Notes: generated by a model not told the origin, from the sequence alone. 64,000 nt of DNA from Amycolatopsis lurida (GCF_900105055.1 NZ_FNTA01000004.1:5673501-5737500); one strand, 5' to 3'. Positions 8,538 through 17,086 are shown, counted from the stretch's first letter. Numbers and translations are program-made.

Positions 8538-9539
8538 TTGAAGAAGATCATCAACGACCCGAAGACGGTGGTCGCGGAATCCCTGCGCGGACTCGCCGCG
8601 GCGCACGCGGACGTCCTGCGCGTGGAAGACGACCCGGCGCTCGTGGTGCGGGTGGACGCGCCCGTGGCGGGCAAGGTCGCGGTGATCTCCGGCGGCGGCT
8701 CCGGGCACGAGCCGCTGCACGGTGGCTTCGTCGGGCAGGGCATGCTCGCGGCCGCCGTCCCGGGCGCGGTGTTCACCTCGCCGACGCCGGATGCCGTGGA
8801 GGCCGCGGTCAAGGCCACCACCGGGGACGCGGGCGCGCTGCTGATCGTGAAGAACTACACCGGCGACGTGCTCAACTTCGAGACCGCCGCGGAACTCGCC
8901 GCCGCCGAAGGGCTGGACGTGCGCAGCGTGGTGATCGACGACGACGTCGCGGTCAAGGACTCCACCTACACCGCCGGCCGTCGCGGGGTCGGCGGCACGG
9001 TACTGCTGGAGAAGGTCACCGGTGCCGCCGCCGAACGAGGCGACACGCTCGACGCCGTGGAGGCCTTGGCGCGCAAGGTGATCGGCCAGGTGCGGTCGAT
9101 CGGCGTCGCGCTCACCGCGCCGACCGTGCCCCACGCGGGCGAGCCGAGTTTCGACCTCGCCGACGACGAGATCGAGTTCGGCATCGGCATCCACGGTGAA
9201 CCCGGTATCGAGCGGACCGCGGTGGTGACGGCCGACGAACTCGTCGCGCGCATGGTGGAAGCGGTGGTCACGGACCTGCCCTTCGCCGAGGGCGACAAGG
9301 TCCTGCTGTTCACGAACTCGATGGGCGGGACCCCGCTGGTCGAGCTGTACCTGGCACACGGGATCGCCGAGCGGCTGCTGGCCGAGCGTGGGATCGTGGT
9401 CGAACGGCGGCTGGTGGGGCCGTACATCACCAGCCTCGAGATGCAGGGGATGAGCCTGACGTTGCTGAAACTGGACGACGAGCTGACCGAGTTGTGGGAC
9501 GCGCCGGTGAACACCCCGGCCCTGAGGTGGGGAGTCTGA
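8538..9539 (+). CDS. dhaK: Dihydroxyacetone kinase substrate-binding subunit DhaK
   Basis: A 333-residue DhaK subunit. It binds dihydroxyacetone covalently as a hemiaminal on a histidine, here His219 in GIGIHGEPG; the catalytic Asp110 is in NYTGD. The glycine-rich SGGGSGHEPLHGG segment is typical. Phosphorylation needs DhaL-ATP/ADP and the PTS-fed DhaM encoded just downstream. The start is TTG 8538 behind CGGAGG. The stop overlaps the dhaL start (TGATG), giving translational coupling. The product, dihydroxyacetone phosphate, enters glycolysis. Confidence 0.93.
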   Translation: MKKIINDPKTVVAESLRGLAAAHADVLRVEDDPALVVRVDAPVAGKVAVISGGGSGHEPLHGGFVGQGMLAAAVPGAVFTSPTPDAVEAAVKATTGDAGALLIVKNYTGDVLNFETAAELAAAEGLDVRSVVIDDDVAVKDSTYTAGRRGVGGTVLLEKVTGAAAERGDTLDAVEALARKVIGQVRSIGVALTAPTVPHAGEPSFDLADDEIEFGIGIHGEPGIERTAVVTADELVARMVEAVVTDLPFAEGDKVLLFTNSMGGTPLVELYLAHGIAERLLAERGIVVERRLVGPYITSLEMQGMSLTLLKLDDELTELWDAPVNTPALRWGV

Positions 9540-10162
9540 TGGCCTGCACCGCCGAGACGTTCGCCGCCGCCTTGCGGGCGACGGCCGCCGTGATCGCCGA
9601 GCATCGAGCCGAACTGGTCGACCTCGACCGCGCGATCGGCGACGCCGACCACGGCGAGAACATGGACCGGGGCTTCGGCGCCATCGTGTCCGCTTTGGAC
9701 TCCGCGACTCCCGAAACCCCCGCCGCGGTCGCGAAGCTCGCCGCCACGACACTGATCTCGAAGGTCGGTGGCGCGGCGGGCCCGTTGTACGGCACGGCTT
9801 TCCTGCGCGCGTCGGTCAAACTGGGCGACGCGGCCGAAGTGGACGGTCCGCTGCTCGTCGAGGCCCTGCGCGCGGCACTCGAAGGAGTGCAGGCGCGCGG
9901 CAAGGCCGTCGGGGGAGACGCGACGATGGTCGACGCCCTGATCCCCGCCGTCTCCGCCGCCGAGGAAGCCTCCGGCTCCGGCATCGCGGAGATCCTGACC
10001 GCCGCGGCGGACGCCGCGGACAAGGGCGCCGAGTCCACTGTGGAGCTCGTACCGCGCAAGGGCCGGGCCTCGTACCTCGGCGAGCGGGCAAAGGGCCATA
10101 TGGACCCCGGCGCCCGTTCGACGGCTCTGCTGCTGCGCGCGTTCGCGGAGGCCGCCAAGTGA
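9539..10162 (+). CDS. dhaL: Dihydroxyacetone kinase ADP-binding subunit DhaL
   Basis: A 207-residue DhaL subunit that holds the ADP/ATP cofactor used to phosphorylate dihydroxyacetone on DhaK. The metal-binding aspartates lie in IGDADHGENMDRG (near 34-46), and the lid segment GGDATMVD and the SYLGERAKGHMDPGA tail match the family. It begins one base inside dhaK (TGATG) and overlaps dhaM by four bases (GTGA), so the three subunits are made from one message in equal amounts. Confidence 0.93.
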   Translation: MACTAETFAAALRATAAVIAEHRAELVDLDRAIGDADHGENMDRGFGAIVSALDSATPETPAAVAKLAATTLISKVGGAAGPLYGTAFLRASVKLGDAAEVDGPLLVEALRAALEGVQARGKAVGGDATMVDALIPAVSAAEEASGSGIAEILTAAADAADKGAESTVELVPRKGRASYLGERAKGHMDPGARSTALLLRAFAEAAK

Positions 10163-10833
10163 GCGTCGGAATCGTGCTCGTTTCCCACAGCGCCAAACTC
10201 GCCGAAGGGCTCGCGGAACTCGCCGCGCAGATGGCGCCGGACGTCACCATCGCGGCTGCGGGCGGCCTGGCCGACGGCGGGATCGGGACGGATTACGACG
10301 AGGTCGTCGCCGCGACGCAGCGAGCCGATTCGGGCGCGGGCGTCGTCCTGCTGTACGACCTCGGCAGCGCGCAGATGACCGCGGAACTGGCCGTCGAATC
10401 GCTCGCCGACCCGTCGGCCGCGGTCGTCGTGGACGCGCCGCTGGTCGAAGGCGCGATCGCCGCCGCCGTCGCGGCACAGGGCGGGGCGGACCGCAAGGCC
10501 GTCGCCGAAGCGGCCGCGTCGGCGGGCGCGCCACCGGACCTGACGTTCGACGAAGGCGCGCAGGACGGCGAGAGCAGTGTCGAGCTCACGCTGCGGAACG
10601 ACGTCGGGTTGCACGCGCGGCCCGCCGCGGTACTGGTCCGGAGCATCGCGGGGCTGGACGCGCAGGTCACCGTGCGGCTCGGCGACGAGACCGCGGACGC
10701 CAACAGCGTGCTCGCGCTGATGGCGCTCGGTGCCCGTCAGGGCGACCGGATCGAGGTTCGCGCGAAGGGTGCGCAGGCCGGCGAAGCACTCACCAAGATC
10801 AAAGATCTCGTGGACCAGAACTTCGGCGAGTGA
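10159..10833 (+). CDS. dhaM: DhaM phosphotransfer subunit: EIIA-mannose-like domain fused to HPr
   Basis: A 224-residue fusion. Residues 1-125 form an EIIA(Man)-like domain with the phosphorylatable His10 in LVSHSAKLAEG. Residues 140-224 are an HPr domain with His152 in GLHARPAAVLV and the seryl region NSVLALMALGA. DhaM passes phosphate from the PTS to DhaL-bound ADP. Because HPr is built in, EI could feed it directly, without the free HPr. An E. coli-like third EI fragment is absent. Start GTG 10159 overlaps the dhaL stop. The stop codon lies in the left arm of a long hairpin. Confidence 0.92.
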   Translation: MSVGIVLVSHSAKLAEGLAELAAQMAPDVTIAAAGGLADGGIGTDYDEVVAATQRADSGAGVVLLYDLGSAQMTAELAVESLADPSAAVVVDAPLVEGAIAAAVAAQGGADRKAVAEAAASAGAPPDLTFDEGAQDGESSVELTLRNDVGLHARPAAVLVRSIAGLDAQVTVRLGDETADANSVLALMALGARQGDRIEVRAKGAQAGEALTKIKDLVDQNFGE

Positions 10834-10914
10834 GCTGAAGGACGCTTTCCCCTCATCTCGTGCGGTGATGGGCGCTTTCGCCGCGTCACATGCGGGGAAA
10901 GCGTCCTTCAGCTC
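10832..10914. repeat. Perfect 21-bp inverted repeat at the end of the dha operon
   Basis: Arms 10832-10852 and 10894-10914 are perfect reverse complements (GCTGAAGGACGCTTTCCCC core). The 41-base spacer holds a smaller hairpin around GGGCGCTTTCGCC. The left arm includes the last two bases of the dhaM stop codon. No T-tract follows. It is a member of the GAAGG hairpin subfamily. Confidence 0.88.
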
Positions 10915-10921
10915 TCTTACG

Positions 10922-11008
10922 CGAGTGACACTTACTCGATTCGGAGGGTGACAGCCGCTGCTTTCCACGCCCCGGCATGGCACGATCGGAGAAACTACCA
11001 GCGAGTAA
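10922..11008. promoter_or_regulatory. Repeated CGAGT/ACTCG half-sites upstream of the hydroxyacyl-CoA dehydrogenase
   Basis: The stretch 10922-10938 reads CGAGT-GACACTT-ACTCG, an inverted pair, and another CGAGTAA lies at 11002-11008 just before the ribosome-binding site. The spacing and symmetry suggest an operator for a dimeric (for example TetR-type) regulator. No regulator gene is adjacent, so this is an inference from symmetry alone. Confidence 0.35.
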
Positions 11009-11024
11009 CCTCCGGAGGCCGGTT

Positions 11025-12809
11025 GTGGCGCGGGAAATCTCGAGTGTGGGAGTCATCGGTCTCGGCACCATGGGTGCCGGGATCGCCGAGGTGCTCGCGC
11101 GGAGCGGCGTGTCCGTCGTCGCGGTGGAGATCGACGACGACGGCGTCCATCGCGGCCGGGGTCATCTGGAGCATTCGACCGAACGGGCGGTGACCGGCGG
11201 CAAACTCGACGCCGACGGCCGGAGCGCGCTGCTGGGCCGGATCCGGTACACCACGTCGCTGGCCGAACTGTCCGATGTGGACCTGGTGATCGAGGCGATC
11301 CCGGAGAACCTCGAAGCGAAATCCGACGTGTTCGCACAGCTGGACAAGATCACCGGCCCGGACACGATCTTCGTCTCGAACACCTCCTCGCTGTCGATCA
11401 CCGAGATCGGCGTGCACACCGCGCGGCCGGGCAAGGTCGTCGGGATGCACTTCTTCAACCCGGCGCCGATCCTCAAGCTGGTCGAGATCGTCCGCACCGT
11501 CGTCACCGAACCCGAGGTGGTCATCGACGTCGTCGCGTTCGCCGAACGCCTCGGCAAGACCCCGGTGGTGATCGGCGACCGCGCCGGGTTCATCGCCAAC
11601 GCCCTGCTCTTCGGGTATCTCAACCACGCCGTGCGGATGTACGAGCAGCGCTACGCCACGCGCGAGGATCTCGACGCGGCCATGCGGTTCGGCTGCGGGT
11701 ATCCCATGGGGCCCTTGGCTTTGCTCGACCTGATCGGGCTGGACACCGCGTACGAGATCCTCGACACGATGTACCACCAGTCGCGTAACCGGCTGCACGC
11801 GCCGGCGCCGCTGCTGAAGCAGATGATCACCGCCGGGCTGCTCGGCCGGAAGGCGGGCCGGGGTTTCTACGCCTACGACGAGCCCGATTCGCCGACGGTG
11901 ACCGACGCGGTCACGAAGTCCACAGTGTCCACATCGGACACCGTGGCGCCTCGTGAGGTGCGCAAGGTCGGCGTCGTCGGGACCGGGACCATGGCGACGG
12001 GCATCGTCGAGGTGTTCGCGAAACGCGGTTACGAGGTGATCCTGCGGGCGCGGAGCGCGGAGAAGGCCGCGGCGTCGGTCGCGCGGGTGAAGAAGTCGCT
12101 GGACAAGGCCGTCGTCAAGGGCAAGCTGTCCGAGGAGGACGCCGCCGCCGCGCTCGGCCGGATCTCGCCCGCGGTGGAGTTCGAGGAACTGGCCGACGTC
12201 GACCTCGTCGTCGAGGCGGTGGCCGAAGACCTGGCCGTCAAGCAGGCGGTCTTCGCCGCGCTCGACGACGTCGTGAAGCCGGGAGCGGTCCTGGCGACGA
12301 CGACGTCGTCCCTGCCGGTGATCGAATGCGCGGCCGCCACCTCGCGGCCTTCGGACGTGGTCGGCGTGCACTTCTTCAATCCGGCGCCGGTGATGAAACT
12401 CGTCGAGGTCGTCTCGACCATCGCCACCGCGCCCGACGTGGTCGCGACCGTCGACGCCGTCTGCGCGGCGCTGGGCAAGCATCCCGTGCACTGTGGCGAC
12501 CGGGCCGGTTTCATCGTCAACGCGCTGCTGTTCCCGTACCTGAACGACGCGGTGAAGATGCTCGAAGCGCACTACGCGGAGGCTGACGACATCGACACCG
12601 CGATGAAGGTGGGCTGCGGGCTGCCGATGGGGCCGTTCGAGCTGCTCGACGTCGTCGGGCTGGACGTCTCGCTGGCGATCCAGCGGACTCTGTTCAACGA
12701 ATTCCGCGAAGAGGGCTTCGCGCCCGCGCCGTTGCTGGAACACCTCGTGACCGCTGGACGGCTCGGCCGGAAGACCGGAAAGGGGTTCAAGGACTACTCG
12801 GCCCGGTAA
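11025..12809 (+). CDS. Tandem-duplicated 3-hydroxyacyl-CoA dehydrogenase
   Basis: A 594-residue protein made of two full FadB/PaaH-type 3-hydroxybutyryl-CoA dehydrogenase units in a row. Each unit has an NAD-binding Rossmann domain and a C-terminal dimerisation domain. Unit one has GLGTMG (near 12-17) and MHFFNPAPI; unit two has GTGTMA and VHFFNPAPV, plus the shared GCGxPMGP segment. The third glycine of the nucleotide loop is Ala in unit two. It oxidises 3-hydroxyacyl-CoA in fatty acid degradation or a related pathway. GTG 11025 was chosen because GGAGG lies seven bases upstream; an in-frame ATG at 10977 has no site. Similar fused forms are known in actinobacteria. Confidence 0.9.
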   Translation: MAREISSVGVIGLGTMGAGIAEVLARSGVSVVAVEIDDDGVHRGRGHLEHSTERAVTGGKLDADGRSALLGRIRYTTSLAELSDVDLVIEAIPENLEAKSDVFAQLDKITGPDTIFVSNTSSLSITEIGVHTARPGKVVGMHFFNPAPILKLVEIVRTVVTEPEVVIDVVAFAERLGKTPVVIGDRAGFIANALLFGYLNHAVRMYEQRYATREDLDAAMRFGCGYPMGPLALLDLIGLDTAYEILDTMYHQSRNRLHAPAPLLKQMITAGLLGRKAGRGFYAYDEPDSPTVTDAVTKSTVSTSDTVAPREVRKVGVVGTGTMATGIVEVFAKRGYEVILRARSAEKAAASVARVKKSLDKAVVKGKLSEEDAAAALGRISPAVEFEELADVDLVVEAVAEDLAVKQAVFAALDDVVKPGAVLATTTSSLPVIECAAATSRPSDVVGVHFFNPAPVMKLVEVVSTIATAPDVVATVDAVCAALGKHPVHCGDRAGFIVNALLFPYLNDAVKMLEAHYAEADDIDTAMKVGCGLPMGPFELLDVVGLDVSLAIQRTLFNEFREEGFAPAPLLEHLVTAGRLGRKTGKGFKDYSAR

Positions 12810-12819
12810 CTTGGGCGGC

Positions 12820-13185
12820 ATGCCGGTTTCCTCAGGGGTCAGGAAGCGGATCAAGGAACTCCTCGATCCGGACGACGAGATCCACTACGTGTTCCCGGCC
12901 GACATCCTGGGGAGTACCAATCCCAGCGTGTTCTTCGCGGTGACCCGTAAGACGATCACGATCCTCACCACCGGGTACCTGAGCCGGAAGACCCCGAAAC
13001 GGGTGGTCTCGACGACACTGCGAAACCAGCGGATCGGCCCGGTCGACACGTCGACCGTCCCGTGGTTCAAGTTCAACGGCATCGACTACGAGATCGACGA
13101 CGAGTACATCGCGGTCGTCCACGCGGCCGACGCCGAGATCATGCGGGACGGTGCGAAACCTGAAGATCCGCTGCCGGACCTCTAA
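12820..13185 (+). CDS. Small PH-like domain protein
   Basis: A 121-residue soluble protein. The pattern of beta strands (FFAVTRKTITILTTG, RVVSTTLRNQRIGPV, WFKFNGIDYEID) is that of bacterial pleckstrin-homology-like proteins, which often respond to envelope or lipid stress. No helix or signal peptide is seen. It starts 11 bp after the dehydrogenase stop (ATG 12820) and is followed 11 bp later by the next gene, so the three may share a transcript. The function is not known. Confidence 0.6.
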   Translation: MPVSSGVRKRIKELLDPDDEIHYVFPADILGSTNPSVFFAVTRKTITILTTGYLSRKTPKRVVSTTLRNQRIGPVDTSTVPWFKFNGIDYEIDDEYIAVVHAADAEIMRDGAKPEDPLPDL

Positions 13186-13195
13186 GCTCCCGGGA

Positions 13196-14029
13196 GTGCG
13201 TCAGCTCACCTACGACGGAATGCCCATTCCCGGCCTGAACGATCTGGTCCGGACGGCCATCCGGCTGCATCCCGCGCCGGGAGTGCCCGGTCCGGACGAA
13301 AGCCACTTCGGCGGTCCGCTGCTCTGGCCGTCGGACGAGCCGTGGCCGGAGTGCCCGGTGACCTGGCCGCCCGACCCGGACGCGTCCGACGACGCGTGGA
13401 CGGGCGGGCATCCGCTCGACGAACCCGTTCCGGCGATGGTCGCCGCGGCACAGTTCTTCCGCGACGACTTCCCGGAGCTGCCCTTCCCCGAAGGAACCGA
13501 CGTCCTGCAGATCCTGTTCTGCCCGATGGGGCACGACAGCCCGCATCACCAGGGGCCCGCCGTCCGGCTGGTGTGGCGTGATTCGGGCGAGGTGCGGGAC
13601 ATCGCGGACGAGCCTCCGGCCCCCGAGAACGCCGAAGCCGCCTACGTGCCGGATCCCTGCGTTTTCGAACCGTGCTCGATCGACGAGCTGCCCCGGCTCT
13701 GCGACTTCCCGGCGGAGACCCGCGCCGCGCTCGGTATCCCCGAGGGCTCGGGCGACGATCCGGAGGGCTGGCCGGAGCTGGACCAGTACTCGAAGATCGG
13801 CGGCTGGACCGCCTGGGACGCGACCGATCGGCACGAGCTGGGCTGCCGGGAGTGCGGCGCCGAACTGCGTCAGACGATCGCGCTGGCCTCGGAGGAGCAC
13901 GAGGTCGGCTGCGGCTGCGAAGTCGCCGAAGGTGAGGCGGCGGGGTGGTCCTTCCGCCGCCAAGGGGTGCTGAACGTCTTCACGTGCCCTGCCGACGTCA
14001 CGCACCCCTTCAAGATCCGGATCGACTAG
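13196..14029 (+). CDS. DUF1963-like (YwqG family) protein
   Basis: A 277-residue soluble protein. SHFGGPLLWPSDEPWPECP and the later GGWTAWD segment match the DUF1963/YwqG pattern of a SMI1-like beta protein. Two cysteine pairs (CRECG and VGCGCEV) near 220-245 could bind a metal. GTG 13196 was chosen; an ATG at 13220 would shorten it by eight residues. Its stop codon shares three bases with the stop of the convergent Lrp gene (CTAG). The molecular role is unknown. Confidence 0.65.
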   Translation: MRQLTYDGMPIPGLNDLVRTAIRLHPAPGVPGPDESHFGGPLLWPSDEPWPECPVTWPPDPDASDDAWTGGHPLDEPVPAMVAAAQFFRDDFPELPFPEGTDVLQILFCPMGHDSPHHQGPAVRLVWRDSGEVRDIADEPPAPENAEAAYVPDPCVFEPCSIDELPRLCDFPAETRAALGIPEGSGDDPEGWPELDQYSKIGGWTAWDATDRHELGCRECGAELRQTIALASEEHEVGCGCEVAEGEAAGWSFRRQGVLNVFTCPADVTHPFKIRID

Positions 14030-14499
14030 CCGGGCGGTAGCAAAGGTCCCCCGCTCCAGTGCTGGAAGACGAGGTTCGTGTGCACCCGGGCCACCTCGTC
14101 GCGGGCGGTCAGTTCGTCGAGGACCAGGCGTTGGAGTTCGGTGGCCGACGCGGTGGCGACATGCGCGAGGAAGTCGTCCGGGCCGGTCAGGTGGTAGACG
14201 GCACGGACCTCGGGCAGGGCGAGCAGATGCTCGACGAACGAGTCGACCAGCGCCCGCCGGTGCGGGCGGACCTGGACGAACAGGAGCGCTTCGAGCGGGC
14301 GGCCGAGTTTGGCGGCGTCCACCTCCGCGCGCTGGGCGGTGATCACCCCGAGCTCGCGCAGCCGGTTGACGCGGTCGAGACAGGTCGAGGGCGCGACGCC
14401 GACCTCGGCCGCGAGATCCTTGTTCGAGATCCGGGCGTCGTTCTGCAGAAGCCGCAGAATACGAAGATCAACCGTGCTCAGTTCGACGGAATCCGACAT
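14026..14499 (-). CDS. Lrp/AsnC-family transcriptional regulator
   Basis: A 157-residue regulator. Residues 8-60 form the winged helix-turn-helix (LRLLQNDARISNKDLAAEVG, then STCLDRVNRL), and residues 70-150 an RAM/AsnC ligand domain (EALLFVQVRPH, VYHLTGPDDFLAHV). It is divergent from a gamma-lyase gene with 58 bp between them, so it most likely controls that gene and itself in response to an amino acid, probably methionine or a branched-chain acid. A 14-bp palindrome lies in the shared promoter. Confidence 0.9.
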   Translation of the reverse strand: MSDSVELSTVDLRILRLLQNDARISNKDLAAEVGVAPSTCLDRVNRLRELGVITAQRAEVDAAKLGRPLEALLFVQVRPHRRALVDSFVEHLLALPEVRAVYHLTGPDDFLAHVATASATELQRLVLDELTARDEVARVHTNLVFQHWSGGPLLPPG

Positions 14500-14508
14500 C
14501 GGCGAATG

Positions 14509-14522
14509 ATATCCGAGGATAT
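14509..14522. promoter_or_regulatory. Palindrome ATATCC-GA-GGATAT in the lrp/gamma-lyase promoter
   Basis: A perfect 14-bp palindrome in an AT-richer spot of the 58-bp divergent intergenic region. Its position ten bases upstream of the regulator start fits an Lrp-type operator controlling both genes. No binding data are implied. Confidence 0.5.
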
Positions 14523-14557
14523 TGCGATCGATCCGGAGAAAATCGCACCATCTGGGT

Positions 14558-15676
14558 ATGACCGCAACGCTGCGCACCCGAGCCGTCCACGCCGGCCGTG
14601 ACGATCTCACGGACCTCGGTGTCCACGCCGCTCCGCTCGACCTGTCCACGACCTACCCGTCGCGGGACAGCGTCGAGGAGGCGGGCCGCATCGACGAATT
14701 CGCCGCCTCGGGCTCGCTGACCGGGCTTCCGGTCTACGGGCGGCTGAGCAACCCGACCGTCGAACGGTTCGAGAAGGCACTGGCCGAACTCGAGGGATTC
14801 GACGACGCCGTCGCGTTCGCCACCGGCATGGCCGCGGTGTCGGCTTCGCTGCTCGCCGCCGTCGCGCAGGGCAAACGGCATGTCGTCGCCGTCCGGCCGG
14901 TCTACGGATGCACCGATCACATGCTCACGTCCGGTCTGCTCGGCACCGAGGTGACCTGGGCCGATCCGGAAGGAGTCGCGGCGGCGCTGCGGCCCGACAC
15001 CGGGCTGGTCCTGCTCGAAACGCCCGCGAATCCGACCTTGCGGGAGGTCGACATCGCCGAGATCGTGCGCGCCGCGGGCGACGTACCGGTGCTGGTCGAC
15101 AACACCTTCGCGACTCCTGTGCTCCAGCGTCCGGGACGGCACGGCGCCCGGTTCGTCCTGCACAGCGCGACCAAGTTCCTCGGCGGCCACGGCGACGTCA
15201 TGGGCGGCGTCGTCGCTTGCAGCGCCGAAGACGCGGGGATGCTGCGACAGATCCGCTTCGCCACCGGAGGCGTGCTGCACCCGCTCGCCGGATACATGCT
15301 GCTTCGCGGCCTTTCGACACTTCCGCTGCGCGTCAACGCCGCATCCGCGACGGCCGCCGAACTCGTCGAGCGGCTTCGCGGTCACGCGAACGTGAGCGCC
15401 GTGCACTACCCGGCCGTCGGCGGCCCGCTGATCGCGTTCGAGGTCGAGGGCGATCCGCACGCGCTCATCGGCGCGGTCCGGCTGATCACCCCGGCCGTCA
15501 GCCTCGGCAGCGTGGACTCGCTCATCCAGCATCCCGCCTCGATCAGCCACCGGATCGTCGCCGAGGACGATCGGCGCGGCGCAGGGGTCACCGACCGGCT
15601 CATCCGCATGTCGGTGGGGCTGGAGGACGTCGAGGACCTGTGGCACGACCTGGATCAGGCGCTCAAGGCCTGCTGA
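14558..15676 (+). CDS. PLP-dependent Cys/Met metabolism enzyme, methionine gamma-lyase-like
   Basis: A 372-residue type I PLP enzyme. The PLP lysine is Lys206 in SATKFLGGHGD, and Tyr116-Gly-Cys118 (PVYGCTD) is present; a cysteine here is typical of methionine gamma-lyase, whereas cystathionine enzymes usually have Gly. The likely reaction is methionine to 2-oxobutanoate, ammonia and methanethiol. The stretch between AVHYPAVG and GPLIAFEV is about 15-20 residues shorter than in usual family members, which explains the short length. It is driven from the promoter shared with the Lrp gene. Confidence 0.8.
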   Translation: MTATLRTRAVHAGRDDLTDLGVHAAPLDLSTTYPSRDSVEEAGRIDEFAASGSLTGLPVYGRLSNPTVERFEKALAELEGFDDAVAFATGMAAVSASLLAAVAQGKRHVVAVRPVYGCTDHMLTSGLLGTEVTWADPEGVAAALRPDTGLVLLETPANPTLREVDIAEIVRAAGDVPVLVDNTFATPVLQRPGRHGARFVLHSATKFLGGHGDVMGGVVACSAEDAGMLRQIRFATGGVLHPLAGYMLLRGLSTLPLRVNAASATAAELVERLRGHANVSAVHYPAVGGPLIAFEVEGDPHALIGAVRLITPAVSLGSVDSLIQHPASISHRIVAEDDRRGAGVTDRLIRMSVGLEDVEDLWHDLDQALKAC

Positions 15677-15736
15677 ATTCTGCGATCGTCGTCACCGGGA
15701 TGTCGACAAATCGTCCGGCCTGGCTAACCTGGTCGG

Positions 15737-16120
15737 GTGAAAGATCTGGTCTCGTCCTGGGTGGAATCTTCGGCTCGTAGCACGCTTTCCCGGCTGCACC
15801 AGCAGATCGGTGTCGCCGGGCTGGCCGCCGCGGCGGCCGTGCCCGGGCTGTCGGCCGTCTTCGATCAGCACTCCGCCGCGGTGCGGGACATCCTCGCGGC
15901 GGGGGTCGAAGGTTCGGCGGCGGTCGCCGGGGTCGTCCTTCTCGCCGGCTACACGCGCGGGCTGATCGACGAGGCGAAGGCCAAGGGATGGACGTTCCGC
16001 ATTCCGGCCGATCTGTCCGCCTGGACCACCAGCGACTGGATGACCGCGCGGCTGGTCGGCGTGTGTTCGCTGGCCGCCTCGATGGACGACCGGCGGACCC
16101 AGCCGACCAGGAGCGGGTAG
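15737..16120 (+). CDS. Hypothetical protein of 127 residues
   Basis: I do not recognise the family. The protein has an Ala/Gly-rich mildly hydrophobic middle (VAGLAAAAAVPGLSAVF and AAVAGVVLLAGYTRGL) that may form amphipathic helices or one membrane segment, and ends with DDRRTQPTRSG. GTG 15737 gives VKDLVSSW. It is convergent with the MscS-like gene, and the stop codon lies in a terminator-like stem. Confidence 0.55.
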   Translation: MKDLVSSWVESSARSTLSRLHQQIGVAGLAAAAAVPGLSAVFDQHSAAVRDILAAGVEGSAAVAGVVLLAGYTRGLIDEAKAKGWTFRIPADLSAWTTSDWMTARLVGVCSLAASMDDRRTQPTRSG

Positions 16121-16144
16121 GGCGGCCGGACGCCCCACCCGCTC
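16111..16144. terminator. Hairpin between convergent genes
   Basis: GAGCGGGTAGGGCG (16111-16124) pairs with CGCCCCACCCGCTC (16131-16144) with a single wobble or mismatch and a six-base loop. It overlaps the stop codon of the upstream gene and ends 10 bases before the stop of the convergent gene. There is no T-tract. Confidence 0.5.
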
Positions 16145-16154
16145 CCGTGGAAGG

Positions 16155-17075
16155 TCAGCGGTATTCCGGCGGAGGGGGCATGTTTCCACCGGGGGGCCGC
16201 TGGCCGGGATCCTGGTGCGGAGACACCTGGCCCTGGGTAGGCGGGAACTGCTGGTGTTGCGTCGGCGTGTTCGGGTTCGCGGCGTGGTGCCCGGCGGACA
16301 CCGGCTGGTGGGCCGTCGTCTGCTCGGCAGGCACCCCGCCCGAGCGTCCGGCGTCCTCACGTCCGCGCTGGTAGGCCTCGGCCTGCGCCTTCGCGGCGGG
16401 GATCTCCGCCTCGGCCCGGCCGAGCCAGCTCTCCCAGCGCTGCTGCATCGGCTTGATGAGACCACCGCCGACACCGACGACGGCGATGCCGCCGACCGTG
16501 GCGAGCACGGTGATCAGCACCGGCAGCGTGACCGCGGTGGCCACGCCGATCTGGTTCAGCGCGGCGATCGCGCCGAGGCCCCAGATGAACACCGAGGCGA
16601 TCGTGGCGAGCACCTTGCCGTAGGAGACCCCACCGAGCGCGTTGGCGACCAGGTCCTTGACCGCCTTGGCGACCGCGCCGGCGATCACCACGATGACGAT
16701 CGCGACGATGGCGCGCGGCAGCCACGCGACGATGTCGTTGAGCAGCGCGCTCACCGGGTTCGGGCCGAACACGCCGAACGCGAACTGCAGGGCGATCAGC
16801 AGGATCGCGTAGTAGACGATCTTGCTGATGATGTTCGACGCGTCGAACTGGCTGCGAGCGAGCATCTGTTTGAAGCCCCCGCGTTCGAGGAGGCGGTTGA
16901 ACCCGACCTTCTCGAGCACCATGCTCACGGCCTTCGAGAGCGCCTTGGCGATCAGCCAGCCGATGAACAGGATGACCAGGAACGCGAGCAGTTTCGGGAC
17001 GAAGGTGGCGACCGAACTCCAGGCGCTTGACACGCCTTGACCGAAGTCGACGGCCGCCAGTGCTGATGGGGTCAC
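16155..17075 (-). CDS. MscS-related conserved TM-helix protein with Pro/Gln-rich tail
   Basis: A 306-residue membrane protein. About four to five helices are seen (LLAFLVILFIGWLIAKAL, YYAILLIALQFAFGV, IVAIVIVVIAGAVAKAV, IASVFIWGLGAIAAL, ITVLATVGGIAVVGVGGG). The Ala/Gly-patterned helices are those of the conserved TM-helix family related to the pore region of mechanosensitive MscS channels, but the cytoplasmic beta/cage domain of true MscS is missing. Residues from about 220 on are a low-complexity Gln/Pro/His-rich tail. It probably senses or relieves membrane tension; ion specificity is unknown. Confidence 0.75.
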   Translation of the reverse strand: MTPSALAAVDFGQGVSSAWSSVATFVPKLLAFLVILFIGWLIAKALSKAVSMVLEKVGFNRLLERGGFKQMLARSQFDASNIISKIVYYAILLIALQFAFGVFGPNPVSALLNDIVAWLPRAIVAIVIVVIAGAVAKAVKDLVANALGGVSYGKVLATIASVFIWGLGAIAALNQIGVATAVTLPVLITVLATVGGIAVVGVGGGLIKPMQQRWESWLGRAEAEIPAAKAQAEAYQRGREDAGRSGGVPAEQTTAHQPVSAGHHAANPNTPTQHQQFPPTQGQVSPHQDPGQRPPGGNMPPPPEYR

Positions 17076-17086
17076 TGGACTTTCTC

